From assembly GCA_021818505.1 (NCBI GenBank), contig JAKADX010000005.1, positions 62,001 to 126,000 of the forward strand: DNA of 64,000 nucleotides, given 5' to 3'. The notes below the pieces were generated by a model. It did not search any database, was not told the DNA's origin, and saw only the letters and a program-made list of their open reading frames with translations. A program made the position numbers and the translations under genes. Numbering within the stretch: position 1 is the first letter of the stretch; each line of letters opens with the position of its first letter. Origin of the DNA: Pseudomonadota bacterium (GTDB lineage: Bacteria > Pseudomonadota > Alphaproteobacteria > Acetobacterales > Acetobacteraceae). Positions 38,260 through 49,194 of the stretch are shown in pieces.

Positions 38260-39192
38260 GTGCTGCCGGGAATGCGACACCTGCTGGCGATCGAGGGCAT
38301 GCACCGGCCGCAGATCGCGAGCCTGCTCGACCTCGCCGAGAGCTACGTGCTGCTCAACCGCACCGGCAAGACGCCGCGCGACCGGCTGCGCGGACGCACG
38401 CTGATCAACCTGTTCTTCGAGGATTCGACGCGCACGCGGACGAGTTTCGAGCTGGCCGGCAAGCGGCTCGGCGCCGACGTGATCAATATGACGGTCTCGA
38501 CCAGCAGCGTGAACAAGGGCGAGACGCTGCTGGACACGGCAGCGACGCTGAACGCGATGAACTGCGACCTGCTGGTGGTGCGCCATGCGTCATCGGGCGC
38601 GCCGGCGCTGCTGGCGCAGAAGGTCGATGCCGCCGTCATCAATGCCGGCGACGGCACGCATGAGCATCCGACCCAGGCGCTGCTGGACGCGCTGACCATC
38701 CGCCGCCATCGCGGCTCGCTGGAGAACCTGATCGTCGCGATCTGCGGCGATGTGCTGCACTCGCGCGTCGCGCGCTCTAACATCCATCTGCTCGGCGCGA
38801 TGGGCGCGCGCGTGCGGCTGGTCGGCCCGCCGACGCTGATGCCGGCGGCGGCCGAGCGGCTGGGCGCGGAGGTGTTTCACGACATGGCGTCGGGGCTGGC
38901 GGGGGCGGATGTGGTAATGATGCTGCGGCTGCAGCTGGAGCGCATGGCGCGCGGGCTGGTGCCGAGTGCGCGCGAGTATTTCCGTTTCTACGGCCTGGAT
39001 GCACAGAAACTCGCCTGCGCGCGGCCGGACGCGCTGGTGATGCATCCGGGACCGATGAACCGCGGCGTGGAGATCGACAGCGCCGTGGCGGACCATCCGA
39101 CGCGCAGCGTGATCCGCGAGCAGGTGGAGATGGGGGTCGCGGTGCGGATGGCGGTGCTGGACGTGCTGTCGCGGGTCGGCGCCAACGCATGA
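38260..39192 (+). CDS. pyrB: Aspartate carbamoyltransferase catalytic subunit
   Basis: The 310-residue protein condenses aspartate and carbamoyl phosphate. [20 protein letters not shown] is the carbamoyl-phosphate loop, [12 protein letters not shown] and the [12 protein letters not shown] block are the substrate-binding segments, and [13 protein letters not shown] closes the site. GTG 38260 is preferred over ATG 38272 because GGAGGGGG lies 10 bases before it. pyrC overlaps by 4 bp, as for the PyrB-pseudo-dihydroorotase assemblies of other proteobacteria. Confidence 0.95.
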   Translation: MLPGMRHLLAIEGMHRPQIASLLDLAESYVLLNRTGKTPRDRLRGRTLINLFFEDSTRTRTSFELAGKRLGADVINMTVSTSSVNKGETLLDTAATLNAMNCDLLVVRHASSGAPALLAQKVDAAVINAGDGTHEHPTQALLDALTIRRHRGSLENLIVAICGDVLHSRVARSNIHLLGAMGARVRLVGPPTLMPAAAERLGAEVFHDMASGLAGADVVMMLRLQLERMARGLVPSAREYFRFYGLDAQKLACARPDALVMHPGPMNRGVEIDSAVADHPTRSVIREQVEMGVAVRMAVLDVLSRVGANA

Positions 39193-40466
39193 CCGACCTG
39201 CTGTTCGTCAATGTCCGCCTGCTCGATCCGGCGAGCGGCCTGGACGCGCCGGGCGAGCTGCTGGTGCGCGAGGGCCACATCGCCGAGTGCGGCGCCGGGC
39301 TGGGGCGGCCGGACGGCGCGGCCACGCTGGACGGGGAGGGCGCGGTGCTGTGCCCTGGCCTGGTCGATATGCGCGTCGATCTCGGCGAGCCGGGCGGGGA
39401 GCATCGGGAAACCGTCGCCTCGGCCGCGCTCGCGGCGGCGGCCGGCGGCATCACCACCGTCGCCGCGCTGCCCGACAGCAAGCCTGCGATCGACGATCCG
39501 GCGCTGGTGCGCCTGCTGCGCGCGCGCGGCGAGGAGACCGGCAGCCTGACCGTGCTGCCCTATGGCGCCGTCACGCGCGGCTGCCGCGGCGAGGAACTGG
39601 CCGAACTCGGACTGCTGCGGGAGGCCGGGGCGGTGGCGTTCACGGACGGCGCCCACGCGATCGGCCCGGCGCGGCTGATGCGGCTGGCGCTGACCTACGC
39701 GGCCGGGTTCGGCGCGCGCATCGTGCAGCACCCGGAGGAGCCGACACTCGCCGCCGGCGGGGCGGCGACCGAGGGCGAGCTGGCCACACGGCTCGGCCTG
39801 CCCGGCATCCCGGCGGTGGCCGAGGCCATGCTGATCGCGCGCGACATCCGCCTCGCGCGGCTGACCGGCGGGGCGGTGCATTTCGCCCATGTCTCGACCG
39901 CCGAGTCGCTGGCGCTGATCCGCCGCGCCAAGGATGAGGGGCTGCGCGTCACCTGCGATACGGCACCTCCGTATTTCGACCTCAACGAGACCGCGATCGG
40001 CGACTGGCGGACATACGCAAAACTGTCGCCGCCGCTGCGGGCGGAGGCTGACCGGGCTGCGGTCGCGGCGGCGCTGGCCGACGGCACCATCGACGCGGTG
40101 GCGAGCGATCATGCGCCGCGCGACCCCGACGACAAGCGCCTGCCCTTCGCCCAGGCGGCTTCGGGCGGGACGGGGCTGGCGACGCTGCTGGGGGTGACGC
40201 TGGCGCAGGTGCATGGCGGGGCGATTTCCCTGCCGCGCGCGATCGAACTGCTGACGGTCGCGCCGGCGCGGTTGCTGGGCGTTGCCGCCGGCACGCTGGC
40301 GAAAGGTGCCGCCGCCGACCTCTGCCTGTTCGACCCCGACCGGATCTGGCAGGTCGCCGCCGGCGCACTGCCCGGCAAGGCGCAGAACACGCCGTTTGAC
40401 GGGCGGGCGCTGGAGGGGCGGGTGATCGGGACCTGGAAGGCGGGGCGGCGGGTGTTCGGCGGGTGA
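39189..40466 (+). CDS. pyrC: Dihydroorotase-like PyrC lacking the HxH metal motif
   Basis: The 425-residue amidohydrolase begins with the usual beta-sandwich ([10 protein letters not shown]) and barrel. Where active enzymes have HxH it reads [14 protein letters not shown] (Arg62, Asp64), removing two metal ligands. The later [17 protein letters not shown] and SDHAPR blocks are kept. In Pseudomonas-type systems an inactive PyrC' is a structural partner of PyrB, and the 4-bp overlap with pyrB favours that role. Another dihydroorotase would be needed for pyrimidine synthesis, outside the window. Confidence 0.85.
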   Translation: MTDLLFVNVRLLDPASGLDAPGELLVREGHIAECGAGLGRPDGAATLDGEGAVLCPGLVDMRVDLGEPGGEHRETVASAALAAAAGGITTVAALPDSKPAIDDPALVRLLRARGEETGSLTVLPYGAVTRGCRGEELAELGLLREAGAVAFTDGAHAIGPARLMRLALTYAAGFGARIVQHPEEPTLAAGGAATEGELATRLGLPGIPAVAEAMLIARDIRLARLTGGAVHFAHVSTAESLALIRRAKDEGLRVTCDTAPPYFDLNETAIGDWRTYAKLSPPLRAEADRAAVAAALADGTIDAVASDHAPRDPDDKRLPFAQAASGGTGLATLLGVTLAQVHGGAISLPRAIELLTVAPARLLGVAAGTLAKGAAADLCLFDPDRIWQVAAGALPGKAQNTPFDGRALEGRVIGTWKAGRRVFGG

Positions 40467-40477
40467 CCCGCCGCGCG

Positions 40478-41386
40478 CTACTCCGCGGCCGAATCGCCCC
40501 CCGCCAGCACGCGCGCCGCCACCGCGTCGAGTTTGGCCATCAGGTCCGGGTCGCGGCGCTCGGGGGCGGTGATGATCGCGTATTCCAGGGCGCGGTCGCA
40601 GCCGGCGGGGCAGGGGCCGCGGGGGGTGCCGATGGCGGGGACGAGGTCGCGCACGAGGGCGCGGGCCTTGGCCGCGTTCGCGAACAAGACCTTGACCACC
40701 ATATCGACGGTGACGTGGTCATGGTCGGGGTGCCAGCAGTCATAATCCGTGACCATGGCAATGGTCGCGTAGCACATCTCCGCCTCGCGGGCGAGTTTGG
40801 CTTCCGGCATGTTGGTCATGCCGATGACGCTGCAGCCCCAGGACCGATAGAGTTCGCTCTCGGCCTTGGTCGAGAACTGCGGCCCCTCCATCACGAGATA
40901 GGTGCCGCCGCGCGTCACCGGCAGGCCGATGCGGCGCGCCGCGGCCTCCGCCGCGTCGCCCAGACGCGGGCAGACCGGGTGGCCCATCCCGACATGCGCG
41001 ACACAGCCGGCGCCGAAGAAGCTTTTCTCGCGCGCGAAGCTGCGGTCGATGAACTGATCGACGATGACGAAGTGGCCCGGCGGCAATTCCTCCCGCAGGC
41101 TGCCGACCGCCGAGAGCGAGATCACGTCCGTGCAGCCGGCGCGCTTCAGCGCGTCGATATTGGCGCGATAGTTGAGATGCGTGGGCGAGAGCCGGTGCCC
41201 GCGCCCATGCCGGGGCAGAAAGACGCAGCGGATGCCGTCCAGCCAGCCTTCCAGCAACTCATCCGACGGATCGCCCCAGGGCGTGTGGACGCGGCGCCAA
41301 GCGGTCCGCTCCAGCCCCTCGATGTCATAGAGGCCGGAGCCGCCGATGATGCCGATGACGGGCTGGATGGTCGCTGCGTCGGACAT
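40478..41386 (-). CDS. mtnP: S-methyl-5'-thioadenosine phosphorylase
   Basis: The 302-residue protein splits methylthioadenosine into adenine and methylthioribose-1-phosphate. IGIIGGSGLYDIEGL, the phosphate site FLPRHGRGHRLSPTHLNYRAN (in part RHGRGHRLSPTHLNYRAN), SLSAVGSLREEL, GPQFSTKAES and SVIGMTNMPEAKLAREAEMC are the class signatures. It is 16 bp downstream of petC on the same strand. The mtnP-petABC link is one I recall from other Acetobacteraceae. Confidence 0.95.
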   Translation of the reverse strand: MSDAATIQPVIGIIGGSGLYDIEGLERTAWRRVHTPWGDPSDELLEGWLDGIRCVFLPRHGRGHRLSPTHLNYRANIDALKRAGCTDVISLSAVGSLREELPPGHFVIVDQFIDRSFAREKSFFGAGCVAHVGMGHPVCPRLGDAAEAAARRIGLPVTRGGTYLVMEGPQFSTKAESELYRSWGCSVIGMTNMPEAKLAREAEMCYATIAMVTDYDCWHPDHDHVTVDMVVKVLFANAAKARALVRDLVPAIGTPRGPCPAGCDRALEYAIITAPERRDPDLMAKLDAVAARVLAGGDSAAE

Positions 41387-41402
41387 GGGCGCGCGCGCCC
41401 CT

Positions 41403-42155
41403 TCAGTGAACGTCCGACCAGACCTTGCGCTTCACCGCATAGGTGATCCCGGTCAGCATCGCCAGGAACAGGATCACCTTCACGCCGATGCGCTTGCGCT
41501 CCTCCATGTGCGGGTTGGCGACGTATTCCAGGAACGTCACCACGTCATGTGCTTCCTGATCCAGCGTGGCCTTGGTGCCGTCGGCATAGGTCACCTGATC
41601 GGGCTGCAACGGCTGCGGCATGGCGATCTGATGGCCGGGGAACATTTTGTTGTAGTTCATCCCCTCGCCCATCTTCATCCCCGCTGGCGGCTCGCCATAG
41701 CCGGTGAGGACGCCATAGACGTAGTCCGCCCCGCCCTCGCGGGCCAGCGTGATCACCGAGAGGTCCGGCGGCAGCGCGCCGTTCAGCGCGGCGCGCGCGG
41801 CCTTCTCGTTGGGGAAGGGCGATTTGAAGTGATCCGATGGCAGGGCCGGCCGCTCCGCCGGTTGGCCGTCGTCACCGATCGTGGGCACGGTAACGCTGGC
41901 CGCGATCGCCTTCACCTGCGCCGCACTCAGGCCGATGCCCTCCAGGTCGCGGTAATACGCTTCCTTGAGCGAATGGCAGTTGGAGCAGACTTCCTTGTAG
42001 ATCTGAAAGCCGCGCTGCGCCGCCGCGCGGTCGTAGGTGCCGAACGGGCCGGAGAAGCTCCAGTTGACGTGCGGCAGCTTGCCTTCCTCCTGCGCCAGCG
42101 CCGGGGCGGCGGCGAGCAGGGTGCCCAGCAGGGCGAGGGTGGTTGCGGCGCGCAT
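41403..42155 (-). CDS. petC: Cytochrome c1 of the bc1 complex
   Basis: The 250-residue protein has a cleaved signal (LALLGTLLAAAPALA), the haem c site CSNCH (Cys57, Cys60, His61), an axial Met in the region GMKMGEGMNYNKM/HQIAMPQPL, and a C-terminal membrane anchor (VKVILFLAMLTGITYAV) with a basic end. It passes electrons from the Rieske protein to cytochrome c. The start shares one base with the petB stop (TGATG). A long upstream reading is an extension within petB. Confidence 0.96.
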   Translation of the reverse strand: MRAATTLALLGTLLAAAPALAQEEGKLPHVNWSFSGPFGTYDRAAAQRGFQIYKEVCSNCHSLKEAYYRDLEGIGLSAAQVKAIAASVTVPTIGDDGQPAERPALPSDHFKSPFPNEKAARAALNGALPPDLSVITLAREGGADYVYGVLTGYGEPPAGMKMGEGMNYNKMFPGHQIAMPQPLQPDQVTYADGTKATLDQEAHDVVTFLEYVANPHMEERKRIGVKVILFLAMLTGITYAVKRKVWSDVH

Positions 42156-43426
42156 CACGGCTTCTCCATCGGCTTGGCTGGCGCGCCCCCCGGCAGCGGT
42201 CCGCCGCCGCGCGAGATCACGGGACGGCTGATGCTCTCGGGCAGCGGCAGCGGTCGCTCCAGCTTGCCCACGATCGGCATCAGCACCAGGAAGTGCAGGA
42301 AATAGTAGGTCGTGGCAACGCGGCCGAGCACGACCCACCAGCCCTCCGGCCGGTGCGCGCCGACGAAGCCGAGCGCGATCGTCGAGGCGACGAGCACCCA
42401 GAACAGGGCGCGCCAGATCGGGCGGAATTTCGCGCTGCGCACCGGGCTGGTGTCGAGCCAGGGGATGACGAACAGCACCAGGATCGAGCCGAACATCATC
42501 AACACGCCGCCGAGCTTGTTCGGCACCGAGCGCAGGATGGCGTAGAACGGCAGCAGGTACCACTCAGGTACGATCTCCGAGGGCGTCTGCAACGGATTCG
42601 CCGGGATATAGTTGTCCGGGTTGGCGAAGAAGTTGGGCTCGAAGAAGATGAAGAACGACCACACCAGGAAGAACACGCACAGGCCGACGCTGTCCTTGAT
42701 GGTGTAGTACGGATGGAACGGCAGCGTGTCCTGCGGCGACTTCACGTCGATGCCGAGCGGGTTGTTCGAGCCGGTGATATGCAGCGCAATGACGTGCAGG
42801 AACACCACGGCGAAGATGACGAAAGGCAGGAGGTAGTGCAGGCTGAAGAAGCGATGCAGCGTCGGGTCGCCGACCGCGAAGCCGCCCCACAGCCAGGTGA
42901 CGATGGCGTTGCCCACGACGGGGAAGGCGGAGAACAGGTTGGTGATGACCGTGGCACCCCAGAACGACATCTGGCCCCAGGGCAGCACGTAGCCCATGAA
43001 GGCGGTCGCCATCATCAGCAACAGGATGACCACGCCCAGCATCCACAGCAGCTCGCGCGGCGTCTTGTAAGAGCCGTAGTAGAGGCCGCGGAAGATGTGG
43101 ACATAGACCACGAGGAAGAACATCGATGCGCCGTTGGCGTGCGCGTAGCGCAGCAGCCAGCCGTAGTTCACGTCGCGCATGATGCGCTCGACGGAATCGA
43201 AGGCCATGCTGCCGTCGGGCGTGTAGTTCATCGCCAGGAAGATGCCGGTGACGATCATCAGCACCAGGGCCACCGACGCCAGCGCGCCGAAGTTCCACAG
43301 GTAGTTGAAGTTCCGCGGCGTGGGGAACACCGCGTATTCCTTGTTCATCAACGTGAACAGGGGCAGACGCGTGTCGATCCAGTTCACCACCGGATTCTTG
43401 AAATCACTCTTGTTCAGGCCGGCCAT
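42155..43426 (-). CDS. petB: Cytochrome b of the bc1 complex
   Basis: The 423-residue protein (ATG 43426) has eight membrane helices. Four haem-ligating His residues lie in the helix pairs around [20 protein letters not shown] and [20 protein letters not shown]. The Qo-site PEWY motif is [14 protein letters not shown], and [17 protein letters not shown] follows the cd helices. It oxidises ubiquinol with cytochrome c1 and Rieske. It lies 26 bp from petA. Confidence 0.97.
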   Translation of the reverse strand: MAGLNKSDFKNPVVNWIDTRLPLFTLMNKEYAVFPTPRNFNYLWNFGALASVALVLMIVTGIFLAMNYTPDGSMAFDSVERIMRDVNYGWLLRYAHANGASMFFLVVYVHIFRGLYYGSYKTPRELLWMLGVVILLLMMATAFMGYVLPWGQMSFWGATVITNLFSAFPVVGNAIVTWLWGGFAVGDPTLHRFFSLHYLLPFVIFAVVFLHVIALHITGSNNPLGIDVKSPQDTLPFHPYYTIKDSVGLCVFFLVWSFFIFFEPNFFANPDNYIPANPLQTPSEIVPEWYLLPFYAILRSVPNKLGGVLMMFGSILVLFVIPWLDTSPVRSAKFRPIWRALFWVLVASTIALGFVGAHRPEGWWVVLGRVATTYYFLHFLVLMPIVGKLERPLPLPESISRPVISRGGGPLPGGAPAKPMEKP

Positions 43427-43452
43427 GATGCGGGTGCTCCGGGGCGACGGTG

Positions 43453-44022
43453 TCAGCCGATCTTGATCTTGGTATCGGACTCGAAGGCGTAGGGCGGCAG
43501 GTAGAGATTGAGCGGCGCCGGCCCGTGGCGGACGCGCCCGGAGGTATCGTACTGGCTGCCGTGGCAGGGGCAGAACCAGCCGCCCCAGTCGCCGCGCGGA
43601 TCGGTCGGCTTGTTGCCCAGCGGGATGCAGCCCAGATGCGTGCAGATGCCGATCACCACGATCCACTGCGCATGTCCCGGCTTGACGCGGTCGGCATCCG
43701 CCTGCGGCTCGATCAGGGCCGACAGCTTGACGTCCTCGGCTTCCTTGATCTCCTTCTCCGTGCGGTGGCGCACGAAGACCGGCTTGCCGCGCCAGGCCAC
43801 CGTGATGCCCTGGCCCGCCGGGATCGGCGTGAGATCGACCTCCACCGACGACAACGCCAGGACGTCGGCCGACGGGTTCATGCTGTCGATCAGCGGCCAG
43901 GCGATGGCGCCGACTCCGATCGCCGCGGCGGCGCCCGTCACCAGCTTGAGGAAATCGCGTTTGCCCTCATCCACCCCGTGCGGATGGCCGGAGCCGTGGT
44001 CGGCTGGCGCAGTCGCGGACAT
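43453..44022 (-). CDS. petA: Rieske iron-sulfur protein of the bc1 complex
   Basis: The 189-residue protein has a twin-arginine-free but basic N-terminus ([21 protein letters not shown]) with one membrane anchor. Its cluster-binding boxes are CTHLGC (Cys127, His129, disulfide Cys132) and CPCHGS (Cys151, disulfide Cys153, His154). The start of the petABC operon faces hemF across a 177-bp gap. Confidence 0.96.
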   Translation of the reverse strand: MSATAPADHGSGHPHGVDEGKRDFLKLVTGAAAAIGVGAIAWPLIDSMNPSADVLALSSVEVDLTPIPAGQGITVAWRGKPVFVRHRTEKEIKEAEDVKLSALIEPQADADRVKPGHAQWIVVIGICTHLGCIPLGNKPTDPRGDWGGWFCPCHGSQYDTSGRVRHGPAPLNLYLPPYAFESDTKIKIG

Positions 44023-44199
44023 CGTGCAGGCTTCCCCTTCTCTTGACGCGCCGAAACGCGAAGGGCCGCAACCTGCCGCGGGACGGCGCCCGTGGCAAGC
44101 AGCGAGCGCGTCGTGGCGTTCGGCTTCATTCTATGGGCGCGATTTCGCGCCTGCAACACCGCCCGCCCGTGGCTAGGATGGTGCAAGTTCCGCCGGATC

Positions 44200-45084
44200 A
44201 TGCCCATGCCGCCGCCCCATGCCGTCCTTCAGGAAGCCGCCAGCGCCTGGTTCGCCGCGCTGCGCGATTCGCTCTGCGCCGCGTTCGAGGCGATCGAGGA
44301 CGATGCCATCGGCCCGCACGCCGACCGCCAGCCCGGCCGGTTCGCGGCAACGCAGTGGCGCCGCCCGACCGAAGACGGGACCGATGGCGGCGGCGGCGAG
44401 ATGCGGCTGATGCACGGGCGGGTGTTCGAAAAGGTGGGCGTCAACGTCTCCGTCGTGCGAGGCGCGTTCAGCCCGGAATTCCGCGCCCAGATCCCCGGTG
44501 CGGCCGAGGACCCCCGCTTCTGGGCCGCCGGCATCAGCCTGGTGGCGCACATGCACAGCCCGCGCGTGCCGGCGGCGCATTTCAACACGCGGATGCTGGT
44601 GACGACCGAGGGCTGGTTCGGCGGCGGCGGCGACCTGACGCCGATGCGCCCCGACAGTGCCGAGGCACAGGCCGACGCGACCGATTTTCATGCCGCCCTG
44701 CGCGCCGCCTGCGACCGCCACGATCCCGACTACTACCCGCGCTTCAAGGCGTGGTGCGACCGATACTTCTTCCTCCCCCACCGCGACGAGCCGCGCGGGG
44801 CGGGCGGGATCTTCTACGACCATTTCTTCTCGGGCGACGCGGCGGCGGATTTCGCCTTCACGCAGGATGTCGGACGCGCCTTTCTCGATGTCTTTCCGCG
44901 CATCGTGCGCCGGCGGATGCACGAGCCCTGGACGGCGGCGGAGCGCGAGCACCAGTTGGTGCGGCGCGGGCGCTACGTGGAGTTCAACCTGCTGTATGAC
45001 CGCGGCACGCTGTTCGGCCTCAAGACCGGCGGCAATGTCGAGGCGATCCTGATGAGCCTGCCGCCGGAGGTGAGGTGGCCGTGA
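44200..45084 (+). CDS. hemF: Oxygen-dependent coproporphyrinogen III oxidase
   Basis: The ATG at 44200 gives 294 residues, typical of the family. [62 protein letters not shown] (in part) and [20 protein letters not shown] are conserved blocks. The enzyme converts coproporphyrinogen III to protoporphyrinogen IX with O2, supplying haem to the cytochromes encoded next door. Confidence 0.95.
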   Translation: MPMPPPHAVLQEAASAWFAALRDSLCAAFEAIEDDAIGPHADRQPGRFAATQWRRPTEDGTDGGGGEMRLMHGRVFEKVGVNVSVVRGAFSPEFRAQIPGAAEDPRFWAAGISLVAHMHSPRVPAAHFNTRMLVTTEGWFGGGGDLTPMRPDSAEAQADATDFHAALRAACDRHDPDYYPRFKAWCDRYFFLPHRDEPRGAGGIFYDHFFSGDAAADFAFTQDVGRAFLDVFPRIVRRRMHEPWTAAEREHQLVRRGRYVEFNLLYDRGTLFGLKTGGNVEAILMSLPPEVRWP

Positions 45085-45100
45085 AGGCGGGGTTGCCGCC

Positions 45101-45427
45101 TCACTTCACCGACGAGAACGCCGTCGGGGCCAGGAACTGGTTGGTGACGTTGTGGACGATGGCGCCGTCGCGCTCGGTCTCCGCGCGCACCGACTGCCAT
45201 TCCTTGTCGGCCATGAAGGTCGCCCATTTGGTCTCGCGTTCGGCCATGCTTTCCCAGGCGAGCAGATAGGTCAGTTCCTGGTTGCTTTCGCCGACCAGCG
45301 TCGTCCAGAAGCCGGCCTGGCGGATGCCGTGCCGTTCCCAGATGCGCAGCGTGTGGTTCTCGAACCGCGCCAGCAGCGCCGGCAGCCGCCCCGACACGCA
45401 GCGATAGACCCGCATCTCGTAGATCAT
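45101..45427 (-). CDS. NIPSNAP-family protein
   Basis: The 108-residue ferredoxin-like protein matches NIPSNAP: MIYEMRVYRCVSGRLPALLA, GFWTTLVGESNQELTYLLAW and WATFMADKEWQSV. Dimeric alpha-beta barrels of this kind have no well-defined bacterial function. It converges on hemF with 16 bp between. Confidence 0.88.
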   Translation of the reverse strand: MIYEMRVYRCVSGRLPALLARFENHTLRIWERHGIRQAGFWTTLVGESNQELTYLLAWESMAERETKWATFMADKEWQSVRAETERDGAIVHNVTNQFLAPTAFSSVK

Positions 45428-45453
45428 CCTGGCTCCCCCATTTTGCCGCGCCG

Positions 45454-47016
45454 CTATGGCGCGACCCCCAGCTTCGTACGGTCCATCCCGGCCGCCAGCC
45501 GTCCCGGCGGCGGGCCGAGCAGGGCAGCGGCATAGGCACCGGGATCATGGATCAGCCGCCGTGCCGCGACCAGATCGAGCGGATTGGCCTGCGCGGCCGG
45601 GCAGGCGCTCCGCAGTTCCAGCACCTCCGACGCGCTGAGTGGCGGTCGCGCGGCGCGGTGACGGGCGAGCACGTCCGCCATCGACTGCCGACCATGTGCC
45701 AGCCCGGCAAGCTGCCGCTCGAGCCCGCCGGCGCCGAAGCTGGTGCAGACCTGCGGCAGCACCCCCAGCCCCTGCACCGGCCAGCCGAGCGGGGCGAACA
45801 CGCGGCTCCAACTGATGAACAGCTCGCCGCCGTCGGGCAGCGGCGCGATCGTCTGCACCAGTCCCTTGCCCTGCGTGCTGCTGCCCACCACCACGGCGCG
45901 GTGCTGATCGGCCAAGGCCGCGGCCAGGATTTCCGCCGAGCTGGCCGAGCCGGCATCGACCATCACGACGATCGGCAGGCCCCGGGCGCGATCGGCGCCG
46001 TCGGCAATGAAGCGGTGCTGCGACGCCGGGTCGCGCCCGGCCGTCATCGCGACCACGCCGTGCGCCAGCAACGTCTCCGCGGCCGCTACCGCCTGACGCA
46101 GCAGCCCGCCGCGATTGCCGCGCAGGTCGATCACCACGCCGCGCGGCCGGCGCGGCCGGTCGATCGCCTCCGCCAGCGCGTCGGCGAGCTGGGCGCCGGT
46201 GTCGATGGCGAAGGCGCTGACCCGCAGCACCAGGGTATCGCCCCGCCATTGCACTGCCACCGTGCGCGGCGGCACCAGCGCGCGTTCCAGCGTCACCTCG
46301 CGCGTCCGCCCGTGGCTGGCGGCGAGCGTCAGCGCCACCTGAGTCCCCTCGGGACCGGCGAGCAGCGCCGCCACGCCGTCGGCATCCAGCCCATCGGTCG
46401 GCGTCCCGTCCACCGCCAGCAACCGCTCGCCTTCCCGCAGCCCGGCGGCGGCGGCCGGGCCGGCGGCGGCGAGGTCGCGCAGCACGAAGCCGTCGGTGGT
46501 TTCGACGACGCGCAGGCCGATGCCGGCGATGCCGGCCCGCCGCGCCCGCTCGGCGTCGGCCTCGGCCGGCGGGGCATAGCGCGAATAGGGATCGAGGCGG
46601 CTGGTGAGCGCGTCGAACATGGCGCTGACGATGCCCTGCGTGCCGGCGTCGCGTACCGGCTCCGACACCTCCCAGGCGGCGCGTGCCATGTCGGCGACCG
46701 CCATGCCCCAGCCGCGCGCGTCAGCGGCATCCGGCGCGGCGCGCGTCGCCACGATCCGCCCCGGCATCGCCAGCATCAACCTGCCGTCGCGCATCGACGC
46801 TGACAGGTGCGGGTCGAGCGTGGTCAGGCCGCCCAGCGACCACAGCGCGAGCGTCGGGGTCGGCACCGTGTCGAGCGTGCGCGGCTCCATGAAGGCAAAG
46901 CCGGTGGCGAACACGTCGGCGACCAGCGCGGCATTGAGGTGCCGGCCCAGCGAGGGTGGGTCGGCGCGCGCCACCAGCGGCGCCAGCGCCAGCAGCAGCA
47001 GGACGAGCGCGCGCAT
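45454..47016 (-). CDS. S41-family C-terminal processing protease
   Basis: The 520-residue protein has a signal peptide (MRALVLLLLALAPLVARA), a PDZ domain (GIAGIGLRVVETTDGFVLRD, then AAAAGLREGERLLAVDG) and an S41 catalytic domain with VVIDLRGNRGGLL, Ser in DAGSASSAEI and the catalytic Lys in GKGLVQ. It would trim periplasmic proteins. The N-terminal region before the PDZ is about 120 residues longer than in CtpA. It starts one base into the rnr stop (TGATG). Confidence 0.88.
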   Translation of the reverse strand: MRALVLLLLALAPLVARADPPSLGRHLNAALVADVFATGFAFMEPRTLDTVPTPTLALWSLGGLTTLDPHLSASMRDGRLMLAMPGRIVATRAAPDAADARGWGMAVADMARAAWEVSEPVRDAGTQGIVSAMFDALTSRLDPYSRYAPPAEADAERARRAGIAGIGLRVVETTDGFVLRDLAAAGPAAAAGLREGERLLAVDGTPTDGLDADGVAALLAGPEGTQVALTLAASHGRTREVTLERALVPPRTVAVQWRGDTLVLRVSAFAIDTGAQLADALAEAIDRPRRPRGVVIDLRGNRGGLLRQAVAAAETLLAHGVVAMTAGRDPASQHRFIADGADRARGLPIVVMVDAGSASSAEILAAALADQHRAVVVGSSTQGKGLVQTIAPLPDGGELFISWSRVFAPLGWPVQGLGVLPQVCTSFGAGGLERQLAGLAHGRQSMADVLARHRAARPPLSASEVLELRSACPAAQANPLDLVAARRLIHDPGAYAAALLGPPPGRLAAGMDRTKLGVAP

Positions 47017-49193
47017 CAACGGCTTCGCTTGCGTCTCCCCGCCGGCGCCTGCTGCCCCGCGGCGGGGGCGCCCTGCATGATGTGGAACAGCAGGCCGCCG
47101 GTCACCGGGCTGGCCTCGGCCAGCCGCACCTCGACATCCTGAGCCAGACGGAAGGTGATCCGCGTGCGGCGGCCCGACAGCGTGGCGGCGGCTTCGTCGT
47201 GCATCCAGAAATCGTCCGGCAGTGACGAAACCGGGACGAGACCGCTCGCCCCGTTGGCCGTCAGTGTGACGAAAAGCCCGAACCGGGTCACGCCCGAAAT
47301 GCGCGCGGGGAAGGTGGCGCCGACCTTGTCGGCCATGAACGCCGCGAGATAGCGGTCGATCGCGTCACGCTCGGCCATCGCCGCGCGCCGCTCGGTCATG
47401 GTGATGTGCTCGGCGGTATCGGGGAAATGCGCCACCTCCGCCTCGGCCAGCCCGCCCGCGCCGAGCTTCAGCCCGGCGATCAGCGCGCGGTGCACCAAGA
47501 GGTCGGCATAGCGGCGGATCGGGCTGGTGAAATGCGCGTAGCGCGCCAGCGCGAGGCCGAAATGGCCGATATTGTCGGGGCTGTAGGCGGCCTGGCTCTG
47601 GCTGCGCAGCATCACCTCGTTGACCAGCGGCGCGGCCTCGGTGCCGGCGACGCGCTGGAGGATGCGATCGAGATCGCCGGGCTGGACCACGTCGCCCGGC
47701 GGCAGGGAGATGTCGAAGCCGCGCAGGAACTCGCGCAGGCTGACGAGTTTCTCCGGCGAGGGCGGGGCGTGGACGCGGTACATGCAGGGCCGGTGCAGCC
47801 GCTCCAGTTCCTCGGCGGCGCACACGTTGGCCAGCACCATGAACTCCTCGATCAGCCGGTGGCTGTCCAGGCGTGGGCGCGGCTCGACCGAAACCACCCG
47901 GCCGGCCTCGTCGAGCACCACGCGCCGCTCCGGCAGGTCGAGGTCGAGGGTGCCGCGCGCCTGCCGCGCGGCCAGCAACGCGCGGAACGCGGCGTAGAGC
48001 GGGGCGATCGGCAGCGCGGTCTCGGTGCCGGCATCGTGCGCCGCCTGCACCTGGTCGTAGGTGAGGCGCGCGGCGCTGCGCATCAGGCCGCGGCCAAAAC
48101 GGTGCCCGCGCTTGCGGCCGTCCGGCCCGACCTGCATCTGCACGAACAGGCAGCCGCGATCCTCCTCGGGGCGCAGGCTGCACCAGTGGTTCGACAGTGC
48201 CTCCGGCAGCATCGGCACGACGCGGTCGGGGAAGTAGCAGGAATTGCCCCGCTGCCGGGCGGCGTGATCGAGGGCGGAGTCCGGGCGGACATAGTGCGCC
48301 ACGTCGGCGATGGCGACGATCAGGCGGAAGCCGTCGCCGTCCGCCTCGGCGAACACCGCATCGTCGAAGTCGCGCGCATCCGGCCCGTCGATCGTCACCA
48401 GCGGCACGTCGCGCAGATCGGTCCGGCCGCGAACCGTGACTCCGCGCGCCCGTTTCGCCTCCGCAAGCGCCTCTTCGGCGAACTCGGTCGGGATTTCGTG
48501 GGTGTGGATGGCGACCAGGCTGACCGCGCGGGCGTCGCCCATGCGACCGAGACGCTCGACGACGCGCGCCGGCTTGAGCCCGAAGGGGTGGCCGGGCAGC
48601 GGCTGGGCGAGCACGATCTCGCCGGCCTCGGCGCCTGCGTCTTCGCCGGGGGGGACGGTCCATTCCGCCTTGGCCCGGCGGTCGGTCGGCACGATGCGCC
48701 CGCCGGCGGCGCCGTGATGGCGGAACACGCCGAGGATGCGGCCGGGCGCGTCGGTCAGGCGCTTCACCGTGCGACCCTCGTAGCGGCCGGGCCCGATCGG
48801 GCGCAGGCGCGCCAGCACCCGCTCGCCGGGCGCCAGCGCCGGCCGGCCGCGCGGCTCGGGGGCCATCAGCACAAGCGGGGGCGGACCCTCGCCGTCCCAG
48901 CTGACGGGACGGGCGATCGCGTCGCCATCGGGGTCGGTGCCGCTGACCTGCACCACCATCGCGTCGGGCAGGCGGCCGGGGGCGGTGAAGCGGCGGTGGC
49001 CGGCGGGGGCCGCGTCGCCCTCCGCGGCCATGTCTTTCAACAGATCGCGCAACGCGCTGCGCTGCTCGGGGCCGAGGTTGAAGGCACGGGCGATCTCGCG
49101 CTTGCCGACGCGGCCGGGTTGTTCGGCGATGAAGCGACGGACCGCCTCGCGCGAGGGCAGCGGCGCCGGCCGGTCGCCGCGGCGGCGTGCCAC
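47016..49193 (-). CDS. rnr: Ribonuclease R
   Basis: The 725-residue 3'-5' exoribonuclease starts at GTG 49193. It has an N-terminal helix-turn-helix (about residues 15-60), cold-shock domains, the RNB domain with IDGPDARDFDDAVFAE metal ligands and RRYADLLVHRAL, a C-terminal S1 domain (ARISGVTRFGLFVTLTANGA) and a basic tail. It degrades structured RNA. It lies 1 bp past the topA stop. Confidence 0.95.
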   Translation of the reverse strand: MARRRGDRPAPLPSREAVRRFIAEQPGRVGKREIARAFNLGPEQRSALRDLLKDMAAEGDAAPAGHRRFTAPGRLPDAMVVQVSGTDPDGDAIARPVSWDGEGPPPLVLMAPEPRGRPALAPGERVLARLRPIGPGRYEGRTVKRLTDAPGRILGVFRHHGAAGGRIVPTDRRAKAEWTVPPGEDAGAEAGEIVLAQPLPGHPFGLKPARVVERLGRMGDARAVSLVAIHTHEIPTEFAEEALAEAKRARGVTVRGRTDLRDVPLVTIDGPDARDFDDAVFAEADGDGFRLIVAIADVAHYVRPDSALDHAARQRGNSCYFPDRVVPMLPEALSNHWCSLRPEEDRGCLFVQMQVGPDGRKRGHRFGRGLMRSAARLTYDQVQAAHDAGTETALPIAPLYAAFRALLAARQARGTLDLDLPERRVVLDEAGRVVSVEPRPRLDSHRLIEEFMVLANVCAAEELERLHRPCMYRVHAPPSPEKLVSLREFLRGFDISLPPGDVVQPGDLDRILQRVAGTEAAPLVNEVMLRSQSQAAYSPDNIGHFGLALARYAHFTSPIRRYADLLVHRALIAGLKLGAGGLAEAEVAHFPDTAEHITMTERRAAMAERDAIDRYLAAFMADKVGATFPARISGVTRFGLFVTLTANGASGLVPVSSLPDDFWMHDEAAATLSGRRTRITFRLAQDVEVRLAEASPVTGGLLFHIMQGAPAAGQQAPAGRRKRSR

Positions 49194-49194
49194 G

